This document shows positions 11,816 through 23,351 of a DNA stretch of 64,000 nt, piece after piece. A program made the translations under genes and the position numbers. The notes beneath the pieces were generated by a model. The model was not told the DNA's origin and did not search any database. It worked only from the letters and a program-made list of their open reading frames with translations. Source of the DNA: Hofstenia miamia. Taxonomy: Eukaryota; Xenacoelomorpha; Acoela. Positions within the stretch are counted from its first letter, which is position 1. Every line of letters starts with the position of its first letter. The stretch spans positions 46,672 through 110,671 of the forward strand of contig SCFE01000112.1 in assembly GCA_004352715.1 (NCBI GenBank). The letters are read 5' to 3'.

Positions 11816-13129
11816 AGTATTGCTTACAAGGTTTGTATGATTTGTCCTCAATGTATTTAACATTTTTTACCCAAATACTCCCTTTAATAAATTTCAACCT
11901 ATTGCCTCATTTTTCTATTTCACATTCTTGACTAAGTTTGAATTTAGCCAATCTATTCAATCTTTGAAGAATCCCAACTTCGTATCTAAAAATTGCTTCA
12001 GATGTAATAACTAGGGCGATTTTATTTTCCCTAAAAAATTTGCAATTTGTCCCAAAATTTTGCTTTTTTGACTTAAAAGCGTATTTTTTATCTAAAATAT
12101 TCACCTAAAATTGTTTTAGCCTGTTTAAAGTTCGGGTATTCTATACTAAACATACTCAACTACGTAGTAAGAAGCACCAATATACAACTGCACATTATCC
12201 TTAGAATTTTTATTGTCTTGAAGCATGCTTTTTCACATTGAAACGAACCTTTCCATGAAAGCAGGAGAGCACTTGCTATTTTCAGCAATCCATATTCTGT
12301 AAGATTTAATGAACCGATTTATTAAGTCATGTATATAATTTTCAATTTTCGCGAAGCATCCAAAAATGAAGTTAATTCAGAAAGCATTTTGCCAATTCAT
12401 TTCGTAGTAATTTGGAACATGCACTAACTTTTGCATTATTGCCTCATTGATAGGATGGCAATTCTTGCTTTCTTAGCAATGACACCCTAGTAATGTATAA
12501 ACATTGGCAAAATATTAAAATTGAATGCTTGCTCTAACTTATCTTTATTTTGAATTTTTAAAAATTGTGCAGTGATGTTTTTCCATGTTTTCGTAACCAA
12601 GAAATGTATATTTTTAAAAGCTGAACGAATTGGAAATTAGGGTACGAATTCGTTCAGAAGAATTTAAATTATTATTTATAGTCAAGTTTGTGAAAATCCT
12701 ATTACATTGCTAATTTTGATGTAATTCAATCAATGTAATGGGATTTTAGCAAAAATTTGAGTGGTAATTTTTTTGATACAATTGAATACATTTATGCAAA
12801 TCTTTTTGAATTAACTAAATTTTTGACGCTGAATTGGATTTTTCAGTATAATTTACATATCATGTATATTTATGGAGATAGTTTTTAGTGTGCCCCTTCT
12901 CAATGGAACTTGGAAAAAAACTAAATTTTTGATTAAAAGTTTACGAGAAAATTCGAATTCACAATGCCAAAATTGCTAAAAATCAAAGTTACTGTGTTAG
13001 TAATGCAGAAATAATTGGTGCAGATGAGTGTTTTAAAACTTATGAGCGGGACTGCATTTATCAATAAAATGTAAACATAATCTCTATTCTCAAAATCAAT
13101 ATGGTCTTGATAAGTAAATGGGAGAATTA

Positions 13130-13899
13130 GAATAAATGTTATCAGTTTTTCGCAGTTGCATGTTTAGATCTATCGAAAGCTTTTGTTTCTATCCACCATG
13201 ACATTTTATAAAAGGTCTCGAAGAAAGTGGCATTTTTCAATTACAATATTTTGAATCACTAAAACTAAATTTTAATGATACCTTCATAGAAAAAGTTAAT
13301 TCTTTTAAATATTTAGGCAAAATTTTTCGTTCTCAACTTAATTTTACAAAACAAATATATGCATGAAATTTGCAACAAATTTTCAACGTATTTCAGCATG
13401 CATAAGTTACTCATAAGTGAAAGTAAAACTGAATTTTGTATTTTGCATTCTTCTACAACAAATTATGATATTTTTTAATCTCAAAAATGTTAAGGTTCCA
13501 ACTGTAAAGAGCATCAAGTATTTAGGAGTAGCTTTTGACTCGAAACTAAATTTTGAATTACAAATTAATGCAATAGTTCGAAAATTGGCTCTAGGTATAA
13601 GAAATATGTCAATGATAAAATGGAATAAAATATTCTATATTCAGATAAATATTTACTATCAAAAACTGATAATTTATCTGAATGATAGTAATGCAATTAC
13701 CAGCCTGTGCCATATTCAATTTTTCCATTCTTTTATTATGAGTCACCTAAGTTATGCAAATGTATTACTTACTAATCTAAATGATGTGTTTTATAGAAAA
13801 CCTGATATCAAATTAAGACGGGCCCTAAATCTTTCAAAAAAAATTCTTCCAAAAATAAGCATTTTATTTCTAGGTCTATCCTTTTCCCAAGACAGGTAA
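13130..13899 (+). pseudogene. Decayed LINE reverse transcriptase, two overlapping remnants
   Basis: At about 13150 the frame reads ACLDLSKAF followed by SIHHDIL, which is RT motif A and its flank. Motifs B and C are deleted. A thumb motif, NSFKYLGKIF, follows at about 13290. A second thumb motif, KSIKYLGVAFDSKLNF, appears at about 13510 in a frame open to 13899, continuing into the C-terminal SHLSYANVLLTNL segment. Two thumb motifs in a row mean two copies have been joined or a copy was internally duplicated. Wording is close to the RTs at 2397 and 25072. The tail to about 14330 is probably the LINE 3' end. Confidence 0.75.
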
Positions 13900-14448
13900 T
13901 CATTTTGAACTCTTTTTAAATTCATTAACAAGTTACCACCTGATAATACTATTTCAATGCCTGGTTTTATTCACAAGCAAAATTTCAATCAAAGCACTTT
14001 ATCTACATTAAACATAAAAGCTTTGAAGCAATCATTCATTAAATACCGCCAAAGAACATTGAAAAATTGCAAACTTTTAAGTAGCTCATTAAAATTTTTC
14101 TAAAGCAAAAGTATATCTCGGGTAAAGCATGGCTAGTATACAAGTTTTACAATATAATTATTATACATCTCGTTCTTGAAATCTTTATAATAATTTCTTC
14201 CTAGTCCTTCAGATTTATTGTATATAGTTTTATTTTATTTGTATGTTTGTATATTTCGTGACGCTATTCAGATAAATTTTCAGTTTCTAGTTGTTAATAT
14301 TTATCTGAATAAAGAATATCTTAAAGTGTTTTAAAAAATGACTATTTCAATTAGCAATATAACTCAACAGTTTCCAAACACAGCAACAATTCAATTAATT
14401 CACACATTAATACTACGTCACTTTAATTATGGAAACATACTGTATGCG

Positions 14449-14470
14449 ATATATATATATATATATATAC
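14449..14470. repeat. (TA)n microsatellite
   Basis: An uninterrupted TA run directly abuts the left end of the Tc1-like element. A second run lies at 14633-14660. Confidence 0.9.
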
Positions 14471-14629
14471 AGTCAATTGCAAAAGTTTGAGACCACCCTC
14501 AAATTAAATGTAAGAACATTTTTGTTTGATTTCTATGCTTACAGCCTTCTAATGCTTTTAAATCGAATTTAATGAACTTGACCCAATTAGAATTGTATGA
14601 AAGTATATTTTATTTCAATATATTGACAG

Positions 14630-14633
<4 letters not shown>
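14469..14633 (+). mobile_element. Tc1/mariner-like terminal fragment
   Basis: TACAGTCAATTGCAAAAGTT followed by TGAGACCACCCTC has the look of a Tc1/mariner terminal repeat next to a TA target. A matching right end is only weakly suggested by TTGACAGTA near 14625. It is either a small MITE or a truncated end. No transposase is present. Confidence 0.45.
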
Positions 14634-14660
<27 letters not shown>

Positions 14661-14663
<3 letters not shown>

Positions 14664-14675
14664 GGGGGGTCGGAA
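14661..14675 (+). mobile_element. Partial transposon end related to the 14846 element
   Basis: TAGGGGGGGTCGGAA after a TA run resembles the terminus of the transposon at 14846 (TTAGGGGTGGTCGAAAAATG). It is interrupted by the single N at 14676, so this may be the broken end of a second copy or an assembly join. Confidence 0.35.
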
Positions 14676-14845
14676 NTTATTTCAATATTTTATCGTATTG
14701 AAATAGTGAATTGAATTTTCAATCGTAGTGCTGTATTTTCACTAGAGCTCTTCGTGATGAAAAAAATCAGCGCGCACCGCAAGCACGAAGGCTACACCGC
14801 CGATATTGTCACTGCCATTGCACACACTGCATACTATCATATATA

Positions 14846-15139
14846 TTAGGGGTGGTCGAAAAATGGATTTTTTAGAAATCGGTGAAATGGGTGGGGATTT
14901 CATGTAGCTTTTACTTCGATAACATTAGGTCAACAAATATTTTCGAATTTCATTATCTTTTGACCCCACCGAAAATCATTTAAGAATACAAATTCATGCC
15001 AAAATCAATAATATATATATAATTTATTTGTATATGTCAATATTGATATTTTACACAATGGTTACCTTGATAAGCAATTAGAGACGATGATAAATCATAA
15101 CTAGCGATAATTGTGTACATTTAGCCTTTCCAAGAAATC
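14846..15139 (+). repeat. Left terminal inverted repeat (~294 bp)
   Basis: Pairs with 17716-18010. Both contain the GACCCCACCGAAAATCAT block, an AT run, and the CAATGGTTACCTTGATAAGC block. By eye there are roughly ten to fifteen differences, including the length of the AT run. Confidence 0.9.
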
Positions 15140-15304
15140 TGGGAATATTTGTTTGCTGCTAAGATTGTGGTTGTAGGATTAGTTTCCTTACTACTAATAC
15201 AAAATAGTAAAATGTATTCAGAATGAGATATCAAAATTAAATGTATTATATTTTAACAAACTTGTTCAGCAACAATGACGCTCATTTATGTATGCGAAAG
15301 AAGT

Positions 15305-17428
15305 TCAGCAGTTAAAATCCTTTTTCGAATCAAATTTTGGCATTTTGCTCCTGCTTCGTAAAGTAGTCCGTATCCAACCTTCACGATTAGTTTTTCCAAA
15401 TACTGCTTTGCTTGATTGCGAAACCAGCTGTACCATTCTTTTGACCCCTTGATTGTGGCATGGATATTTCAATGATATGGGTCCTTTCATGGCTTCTTCA
15501 AGCAAATATTCTGAAGACTTGCCTTTGAGAAGTGGCGGCACTGTTTTCTGAATGTTCGACTCCCACAGTCGGTCCAGAGATTGTCTCGTGAGTTCAAACG
15601 TAGGCTTTCTAAACTGACGAATTTGATGAGTTGTTTCTGTCAATACTGTCTCCTTTCTTATTTCTTTGATTAAATTGACTCCTTTTATGCGCAGATCGAG
15701 ATTACTGTCGGACAAGTAAGCCAGCAATATTTGTTCAGAGTGAGCATAATAACTATTTCGATTCAAAACACGTAAGATTAAAGTCAATTCATCAGTAGAA
15801 AGAACATCGAAACAAGTGTTCCATAGACTCAGGAAATGTCGGGCACCATCTCCAATCAGTGGGGCAGTGCATACAAGAAACCAAAACGGCACATATACTT
15901 TCATGATGAATACTGCCATCTTTATCAGTTCATTTGAAGGATTTGTCATCGTAATGTACAAGCGCAGAATTCTGGAAGCTGTAGTCAACCATCTTGAGAG
16001 ATTAACTCCGCCTGGTTTTCTCTTCTCCAATGACAGACTAACGTTACCAGTTTTCACGGCATGCGCTATTGAATAAAGATAGTTCTGATCTGTTGAGAAA
16101 TTAGTCAGAACTTCTTGAGAAATTTCTTTCAGTGGAGAATCAATTATCGTAAAGTTGACAACTGGAAGCTCATGACAGTTTGGTAATTGCCAAAAAATAA
16201 CACCAGAAGACGATTTAGGTCCCGTAGATTTTCCATCAAGATGCTGAAAATAATGTCGGAGTGGCAATTCGTTCAGATGCAGCAAGCATACGGACCAATG
16301 CAATGGGCGGCCAACAAGTCTTTCTAAATGAAAAATGACTCCATTGCTTTCACCAACATTAACGTTAGTCCCGTCACATCCAATAACAGATAGATTTGAG
16401 ATATCAGTGTTCTTCTCACAAAAGAACTGGTGAATGCTGTGTGCAATGGAAATTGCCGTACCATTCCGGGGCGTCACATGACCCATGTAAGATGTGTTGG
16501 GTTCACTAATCAAAGTGATGTGCTCTTCACGCACAACTGTTTTGAAAGTAGCTTTCTGGAGATTAGTGAAGTCGATTGATCCATCGAAGTAGAGAGAGGT
16601 GATCGGAGTAACCGTATTTTGAAGACAGTCAGCCCGAATCTTTTGTCGTTCTCTACGTATTTTACTTCTGTCAACTACTACATCTTCCCCAATATCGTGA
16701 AAAGTAGCGGAACAGATGGCAGCAACAGCCGTATCACTAACACTGTACCTATCTGCTACCAACGCCACTGAAGGTAGTTTTTTCATGGTTGACGTAGTTC
16801 CTTCCGTAAATTCTCTGGGTTGGTGTACTAGAGATTCAGCACACACGTCATCATCATTATTGCAAATCTCCAACTGGTAACCTTTGTTTTTCGAAATAAA
16901 CTTGCGTTCCTTAAGATCTTGCCGCTGTGATTCATTTAAGTCAACTGATCCAATTCTCATCGTCCTGCTTGTCCTTTGATCCAATAAAAATTCCTGCTCC
17001 AAAAGAGGTACCCGATTCTCTGGACTACATCTGCAGTCGTTGAAGCTAACACATTTGCAAGAAGAAATATCAAACAGCACGTTTTGAATGTTATCATACT
17101 TCGCTTTTTTCTTGAGGAAAGAATTAGATTGCTTTTCGCCTATAGTTTTTCCCAAATCACAAATATCATTATAAAGTTTCCGAATCCGTTTTGCTAGAGT
17201 AACGTGGCATTTTGAATAAGGAATTCCAGCTTTTCTCCAAATATCTTGAAGCTTGATTGCAATCTGCTTACACAGATCAAGAGTGGAAGTTATGCCATTT
17301 TGTTCGGTTTGCTTTAGAAGCAATAAGTACTGCAATACTTCTTTGCCAGTTGGAAGAACATTAACAGGTAATTCAGCAGGTTGACCAATTGCGGATTTCA
17401 AATAATGAGACCGCAAAATTTGTGACAT
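15305..17428 (-). CDS. Transposase, 707 aa, DD(E)-like, family not assigned
   Basis: It presumably cuts and moves the surrounding element using its ~295-bp TIRs. ATG at 17426-17428, stop at 15305. Residues ~124-134 hold a Cys cluster (CKC..NDCRC) likely to bind zinc. FDGSID (281-286) and GCDGTNVNVGE (350-360) are spaced and worded like the first and second catalytic Asp of an RNase H-fold transposase. CLLHLNELPLRH (381-392) resembles the C-x2-H insertion seen in hAT-like enzymes. The third acidic residue I cannot fix with confidence. I remember the GCDGTN..CLLH.NELPLRH pattern from uncharacterised proteins of several invertebrates, but cannot attach a superfamily name. There are no frameshifts or stops, unlike every other transposon gene in this window. 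Confidence 0.8.
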   Translation of the reverse strand: MSQILRSHYLKSAIGQPAELPVNVLPTGKEVLQYLLLLKQTEQNGITSTLDLCKQIAIKLQDIWRKAGIPYSKCHVTLAKRIRKLYNDICDLGKTIGEKQSNSFLKKKAKYDNIQNVLFDISSCKCVSFNDCRCSPENRVPLLEQEFLLDQRTSRTMRIGSVDLNESQRQDLKERKFISKNKGYQLEICNNDDDVCAESLVHQPREFTEGTTSTMKKLPSVALVADRYSVSDTAVAAICSATFHDIGEDVVVDRSKIRRERQKIRADCLQNTVTPITSLYFDGSIDFTNLQKATFKTVVREEHITLISEPNTSYMGHVTPRNGTAISIAHSIHQFFCEKNTDISNLSVIGCDGTNVNVGESNGVIFHLERLVGRPLHWSVCLLHLNELPLRHYFQHLDGKSTGPKSSSGVIFWQLPNCHELPVVNFTIIDSPLKEISQEVLTNFSTDQNYLYSIAHAVKTGNVSLSLEKRKPGGVNLSRWLTTASRILRLYITMTNPSNELIKMAVFIMKVYVPFWFLVCTAPLIGDGARHFLSLWNTCFDVLSTDELTLILRVLNRNSYYAHSEQILLAYLSDSNLDLRIKGVNLIKEIRKETVLTETTHQIRQFRKPTFELTRQSLDRLWESNIQKTVPPLLKGKSSEYLLEEAMKGPISLKYPCHNQGVKRMVQLVSQSSKAVFGKTNREGWIRTTLRSRSKMPKFDSKKDFNC

Positions 17429-17715
17429 TGAGATAATAAAGGTACTAGCGAGATGCGTACTAATAACCGTTCACGTTCACACTGATTCTCTTAATAGATA
17501 TAAGATCCTATAGTGCATTTCACGCACGCAGACAATCACGTGAGTTATCGAATCAATGTAGCAGGACAACGTAATCAAATAACATTAGATACACAAGATT
17601 GGTGCAAGTGACTCATCTCCTGTCATCGGATAGTTAGTAGTAAGGAAAGTAACCCTACAAGCTGAGTCATAAGCAGAAATTCACAGTCACAAACGAATTT
17701 TCAACGATTTTTAAC

Positions 17716-18009
17716 ATTTCTCTGAAAGGCTAAATGCACAAAATTATTGTTAACTATGATTTATCATCGTTTCTAATTGCTTATCAAGGTAACCATTGCG
17801 TAAAATATCAATATTAACATACACAAATAAATTATATATATATATTATTGATTTTGGCATGAATTTGTATTTTTAAATGATTTTCGGTGGGGTCAAAAGA
17901 TAATGAAATTCGAAAATATTTGTTGACCTAATGTTATCGAAGTAAAAGCTACATGAAATCCCCACCCATTTCACCGATTTCTAAAAAATCCATTTTTCGA
18001 CCACCCCTA

Positions 18010-18010
<1 letters not shown>
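17716..18010 (-). repeat. Right terminal inverted repeat (~295 bp)
   Basis: Inverse of 14846-15139. It is followed at once by a TA-rich microsatellite (18008-18050), the likely insertion site. Confidence 0.9.
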
Positions 18011-18042
<32 letters not shown>

Positions 18043-18776
18043 CATATATCCAACAGGAAAAAATGAAATATATTTATTTTTTTCTAACAATAATTTTAAT
18101 TTTGTTAAAACAACCGTGAGTAAAGGGTAAGCGATACTGTTCAAAATACGTCCGTCCTTCTGTAAAACGCTGCCCACAGGTCATTATTTAGGGAGCTATC
18201 TCTTCTAAGAAACGCGCTGCAATATCCGGACAACAGGCAAAAAAATGTTGTCTCACAGTTCACTCTTTTGAGGAATCTTAAAAATTTGTGATTACAACTT
18301 ATGAAATACATTGGCTTACGAACACTACACCTTTTCAAGTTCAAATTTGGAAAAAGTTAAACCAAATTCGAAAAATTTACGAAATTTTGCTATAGCTTAG
18401 ACCATCCAAAGTGTTCTGGAAGAAAACGTGATTTTAAATGTAAAACAATATTACATGCATTTAATATAAACATCATTTTGTCTATATGTCCGCATATATT
18501 TTAGACTATAAAATAAACAATATCAGGATTACATTTTTTAAAATATTTTTTTATGATCTTATACTCTGTAAAACAATAGGTGAACACAGTAACAAAGTCA
18601 CTAATAAACAAATTAGATTTCAACTTCCAACATTCATGTCCTCAAAAGCAAATGTGGCCGAATAGCAATGAAGAGAAAAATTCTTCGATTTTAAAAATTG
18701 CGTGCGGCTTGTTGCCAACATGTACTTACATTTTATAAATTTTAAAATGACATTATAAGCAACTATGGAAATGCAC

Positions 18777-19212
18777 CAGAGTATTAAGTGGGGCTGGTCA
18801 ACATGAAATCGGGTCAGTATATTTCGATGCTTTAAGTTAAATGCAATGAGTCGGATCGGGTTACATACTGTATGTTGAAGTTGTGATTGGGTGGGGTAGG
18901 GTCACTTTAAATAAAAATAATGGGTCATACTTATTTTTGCAGAAAACTTAAAGTTTAGTAATTTAAAAATTGGTATGCAACTATGAGCTGTGATCAACCA
19001 AAATGAAAAATAGCCAGGGTCTTGTAAAAATGCATAGAATATATTTTTCACGTGATACCTGCTGCAATAGGATGGATTGTGTTTATTATTAAACAAAAGA
19101 GTTTTGGGCGCTTCAACAATAGAAAATTAAGAAGTAGATTATAATGCATTGTTTAAACCTTTTAGAATCTTATGTGCGTCGGGTCCAATTTTTCGACCTG
19201 CTTACAACTCTG
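18777..19212. mobile_element. hAT-like MITE with 8-bp target duplication
   Basis: The ends are CAGAGTATTAAG and, on the opposite strand, CAGAGTTGTAAG. They are flanked by AAATGCAC on the left (18769-18776) and AAATGTAC on the right (19213-19220), an 8-bp duplication with one mismatch. GGGTCAG/GGATCGGGTT and GTCGGGTCC motifs lie subterminally. There is no transposase. CAG termini and 8-bp duplications are hAT hallmarks. Confidence 0.75.
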
Positions 19213-21236
19213 AAATGTACATGAAAGTTCTTAATCTAAATCAGTAAAAACATCTTCCGATTTTCACTTTACCTTTTCCGAATTTGAATTTAAAAAGGTG
19301 TAGTCAGTTCTACTCAATTATTAATTAATATCCTTTCAAACAATCTGTGTCCACACATCGCCTTGATAATCTCTCACCTGGCTTTCGTATCAAAGGCAAT
19401 TGTGGCATCTTTTTACAAGGATGTTTATGAAAGAAAGAACACGCACCTTCAACTTTTGAATTCAGTTGTGTTTTTCAGTGCTCTTATTTAATTTACTACT
19501 TTTGCACTTCATTACTGTTCTTGTCTTTTTAGGTTTTATCCCAAAACGTTAAAACAAGAAAACAAAATAACCAAACAATTTCTCACAAACAAAAACCTGT
19601 TCCTCATAACGTTAAAAACAAAAAACAAGGCAACGAAATTTAGTCAATGAGTAAACAGTATTTACAAATATATAATTCTGATTAGAAATAAACAAAAAGC
19701 AGTACCGATAAAGATTTTTATAGTATTTAGTATAGGTTCTGTACAGTTCTGTTAACGATATTACATTTTTAGACACTGCCGTACCGACGGAACCCGTACC
19801 GGTGAAATCGACTGGAACGGTACTGGAACTGCAGACTTCTAGAATATAATATAATTTCATACTACTTACCCATCCCTTCCCTTCATCTTATCTCTATCTA
19901 CCTGATTTGATTATATTTAATTTAAGACCAATGTAATTTTGTATCTTTGAACCTAAGACTAATGTAAGATCGGTAAATTTAACTACCAATAGAAATAATA
20001 CATTCAACATTTAACAAGTATGCTATTATTGGGGAAATGCTTCGTACATTGGTAGAAAATTAAAACCTCCTTGATTTCTTCAGGTTTTTGGCGAACTGAT
20101 AAAATAATGCTCACACCTCGTAAATTTTCGTTCAAATTTGGAATGTGTCGAAATTCGAATAAACCTCTCCTGAATGCGTGCCGACCCGTCTTAGGCGATA
20201 ATTTTAGCTACGGGCTCTGCTTACGGACAAATCTAGAAGAAAGATTTATTCTCAAATTTGTTTGCTTACTTTGAAAGCCTATATGCTCACCTTGATATTT
20301 TCTTAAGATTAGAAACACGTAATTGAATGCATTAGCAATTTCTAAGTTTCTAGTACAAAAACCTCAACATTATTGTTTAAATGAAATTTATAGGGTTATG
20401 TATGCCCTAGCATGTTTCTTTTAAATTCACCTTTGATAAAATCCCAACCAAAAATAAACGCAAAACAGTCATCACAACTAAATGCTTTCTCTCAACTTTT
20501 CCTCTAAGCACGCTTAAAACATTGATGAAAAAAGAAAGCAACACTGATAACATGCAGTTACTCAAATGAACAAAGCTGATCACAATATTATTTCAATAGA
20601 ATATAACCTTAAACAAATTCCATGCATTGAAAACAGGCATAAATTTATTTGATTTTCCGTTTATCGTAAGACTTTCCTGGAACTTTTTCTGAAATATTAA
20701 TCCCTTGGTTTGGCATTTTCTTTTTGACATACGCAAAGGATTGGGGAGGGTGTAAAATCCCCCCTATGTCTTTTCCGTTGTATTCAACAAATCAGTTCAT
20801 AATTTAGGATGTGGTAAGCGTGAACATCAACCTTTACAAAAAGGCATCATTATTTCAATGTTAAGCATAGTTATTGCTGACGTCAGCACTTTTAAGAGCC
20901 AAGTATAGATTTTTGAATTTTAAGTACACTCTTGTCACCGAAAGTGATTTTTTCTAAGCATGATCGAAGGAATATACCTTATAAACATATACACACTCAT
21001 TAACAAGCAATAATAGTCAAAATATAGGTCATTCAACATTATCCAAAATTCATAAAAATACAATTTTTTTGTAGCTTGTGAAAACGTTCTAAAGAATATA
21101 AAAATCGTAGTTTGTGTCAATTGAACTCAAATAAACGTAATACTCACCCGAATATGCCTTATTACATGATGTAAGATTCCTTAGTATTTGGTTGAAAATT
21201 GTACTTTTGATGTATTTTGGTTGCAATGATTATGAA
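19213..21236. other. Intergenic, no gene seen
   Basis: Only short random frames. A GTACCG-rich stretch near 19770-19830 is an oddly GC-rich patch without coding or repeat structure that I can define. Confidence 0.5.
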
Positions 21237-22092
21237 GACATGACCTCTGAAGCAACAGGTTGTGTCAAAGTATTGCTCCAAGAAAAACTTCAAAATGAGA
21301 TTTTTGGAGGCATTTCAGAACATGAAGATGCAAAAAATTATCTTGCTTCTAAATCAAAGACTGCTCTTCATCAGCTATTTGCAAAGTTCAACAAGGAAGA
21401 AGCTGCAGGGGCATTATTAATGTTATTTGAAAATTTGAATTTTGGCGCTAAAAGTCATGAAAGCAATGAATTAAGTAGTGGGACACAAGAAAGTACATCT
21501 CTTAAATGCCGAAATATATCTGAAAGTACACAAGTAGAATGTCCTGACTCTCCTCCGTTTGTACAAAAAGTTACAAAGAACATGACAGATGATACCACGG
21601 TTCTTTTTCTTAGCAATTCAATTTTAAAGCATGTTCGTCCTAATAGAATGATACGAAATGAAAAATGTTCGATCCATTCATATAAAGATAAAGGGACTAT
21701 GGAACTAACACAAACTGTTAATAAATATAAGCAAAAGAAAATTCGTAAAGTTGTAATAAATACGGGCCTTGTAGATGCTATTAACAACACTGCAGAAGAT
21801 GAGTTTAAGCAAGATTTAATTGGCCTCATTCAAGCTGTTAATGACAAATTCCAACCGCAAAAAATCATATTAATGGAGATTACTCCTATTACTACATCTT
21901 CAAAGTTGCATTTGAACAAAACGATAGTAAAGCTGAATAGTGTTATTGGCACCCTAGTGGCTAATGATAGCAGCTTAGAAAAAATGGAAGTCTTTAATGC
22001 ATTTCTGCAAGACGTTAAAATCGTGGATCCAAGTCTCACAGCATATAATGGTATTGATTTATCAAGAAAGGGACTATCTCTACTAGTCAGAA
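21237..22092 (+). pseudogene. LINE ORF1 (SGNH-like), truncated copy 1
   Basis: 856 bp nearly identical to 23349-24205. ATG at 21240 is the first codon common to both copies. The frame is open to 22092, where a single N joins it to unrelated minus-strand LINE sequence. Unlike copy 2 it keeps the reading frame across the adenine run near 21859 (six As against seven), so it shows the intact version of the ORF1 core. The C-terminal ~55 codons are missing. Domain content is described under copy 2. Confidence 0.8.
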
Positions 22093-22093
22093 N

Positions 22094-23290
22094 TCTCTTT
22101 GTCTACCACTACTATGTCTGGCCTCCGTGCTTCTATCACTTTGCTCGTCTGTATGTTGAAATCCCACAGTATCTTAACCTTCTCATTTTCTATGACGCCC
22201 TGTGGCTTGTGCTCATACCAATTGTCTCCTGCTTCTAACCCATGCTGCCTGCTCAAGCTCCAATGTACCATTCATCCCACCTTGTCATGCCTGAATTTAT
22301 ACTCATTCTGTGCCAACTTCTCACACCCTGCTATCAGATGTTCTACTGTGTCACAATCTTTCTTACATAGCCTACACTTATCATTTCCTTCCTTTCTTCC
22401 GTCTATATGCTTCATCACCCAGTTTGTTCTTATTGCTTGCTCTTGTGCTGCCATTATCAGTGCTTCTGTTTCTCTTTTTAGTCTTGCCTTCTTTAATCAC
22501 TTGTTGCTCTCTTCTCTGACACACATTTCTGCGTTCCTGCAGTATTCTCCATGCATTGTCTTCTGCTTATACCTTGTTTGTCTCTCTGATTCCATCCTAC
22601 TCTGGTATACCTTCTTTCCTTCACTCTCAGATCTTAACTTCCTTAACTCCTTAGTGACTTCTAGTAGGGATCCTCTAGGTTGCTCTTCTAAATATTCCTT
22701 TAGTCCTAGTGCTTCTGCTTCTACAGTTCCCTCCCTTATGCCTTGCCATGTACAGCCTATCTACATCTCCATTTAGGTTGAATGCTCTCTCTGCTGCTAG
22801 TATCTTCCTAGTCTCCCTATCTAATTCCCTCAGTTCATTCTTGTTCCACCTAACTATTCCTGCCGAATATCTCAACACTGGTATCGCCCATGTATTAATT
22901 GCCTTTATGCTGTTCTGCTCATTCAATGCTGACTTCTGTAGTACCTTCCTTACTCTTCTCTTGTATTCTTTTCTTAACCTCGTCCTCATTTCCTCATGAT
23001 CTGTTCTATCACACCTAAGTACTTGTACCCCTCTTTGACTTCCTCAATCTTATCCCCACTGCTCGTCCTCAAACCATCTCCATCTATGCACTTGCCTCTG
23101 GTCATTGTCACTTTCGCACACTTTCCTAATCCAAATTCCAACCCCGAATCTCTGCTTGCTTTCTCCAATGTCTCCACTTGCTTCTGCAAATCTTCCTTGA
23201 ACTAGCATACCATTCTTCTCCAGCTTATATCCTATACCTGTCTCCTTTAACTTTTCTGTGATGGGATTAAGCTAACTACAAACAGCAGTG
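22094..23290 (-). pseudogene. R4/NeSL-like LINE fragment (RT thumb, CCHC finger, start of endonuclease)
   Basis: In minus-strand order: LNPITEKLKETGIGYKLEKNG (RT, just before the catalytic box), then a deletion that has removed the YxDD motif. Next come LEFGLGKCAKVTM and YKYLGVIE (thumb), then INTWAIPVLRYSAGIVRW and RLYMARHKGG. A zinc motif, CRLCKKDCDTVEHLIAGC, follows with LAQNEYKFRHDKV. That order and wording (AINT..PV.RY.AGI..W, then CxxC..H..C, then a RLE-type tail) is typical of R4, Dong and NeSL elements with a restriction-like endonuclease. The frame shifts several times and the 3' end stops at the N at 22093. Confidence 0.75.
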
Positions 23291-23298
23291 GTGCTTAC

Positions 23299-23341
<43 letters not shown>
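23299..23341. repeat. (ATT)n microsatellite
   Basis: About fourteen ATT units between the R4-like fragment and the second LINE ORF1 copy. Identity between the two ORF1 copies starts eight bases after it. Confidence 0.95.
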
Positions 23342-23351
23342 GAAATGGGAC

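Larger units (their letters stand above)
8969..13129. other. Intergenic, AT-rich, no gene; contains a diverged repeat pair
   Basis: The first part is presumably the Gab 3' UTR. No long coding frame with recognisable content was found. Two diverged copies of a ~170-bp sequence lie at about 9385-9530 and 11675-11815 (listed separately). Confidence 0.5.
14846..18010 (-). mobile_element. Complete DNA transposon, long TIRs, intact transposase, superfamily unassigned
   Basis: The element is 3165 bp. Its ends are TTAGGGGTGGTCGAAAAATG at 14846 and the exact inverse at 18010, with inverted repeats of about 295 bp at each side (14846-15139 and 17716-18010) that differ at only a few positions. It lies in TA-rich sequence, so the target duplication cannot be read; TA, TTA/TAA or TTAA are all possible. 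The single minus-strand transposase ORF is uninterrupted. Near-identical TIRs plus an open ORF indicate recent activity. Confidence 0.9.

Noticed and set aside
15816-16076. Plus-strand 86-codon frame
   Set aside because: Antisense to the intact 707-aa transposase.
22099-22999. Plus-strand Ser/Leu/Phe-rich frames
   Set aside because: They are antisense to the R4-like LINE, whose minus-strand motifs are recognisable.
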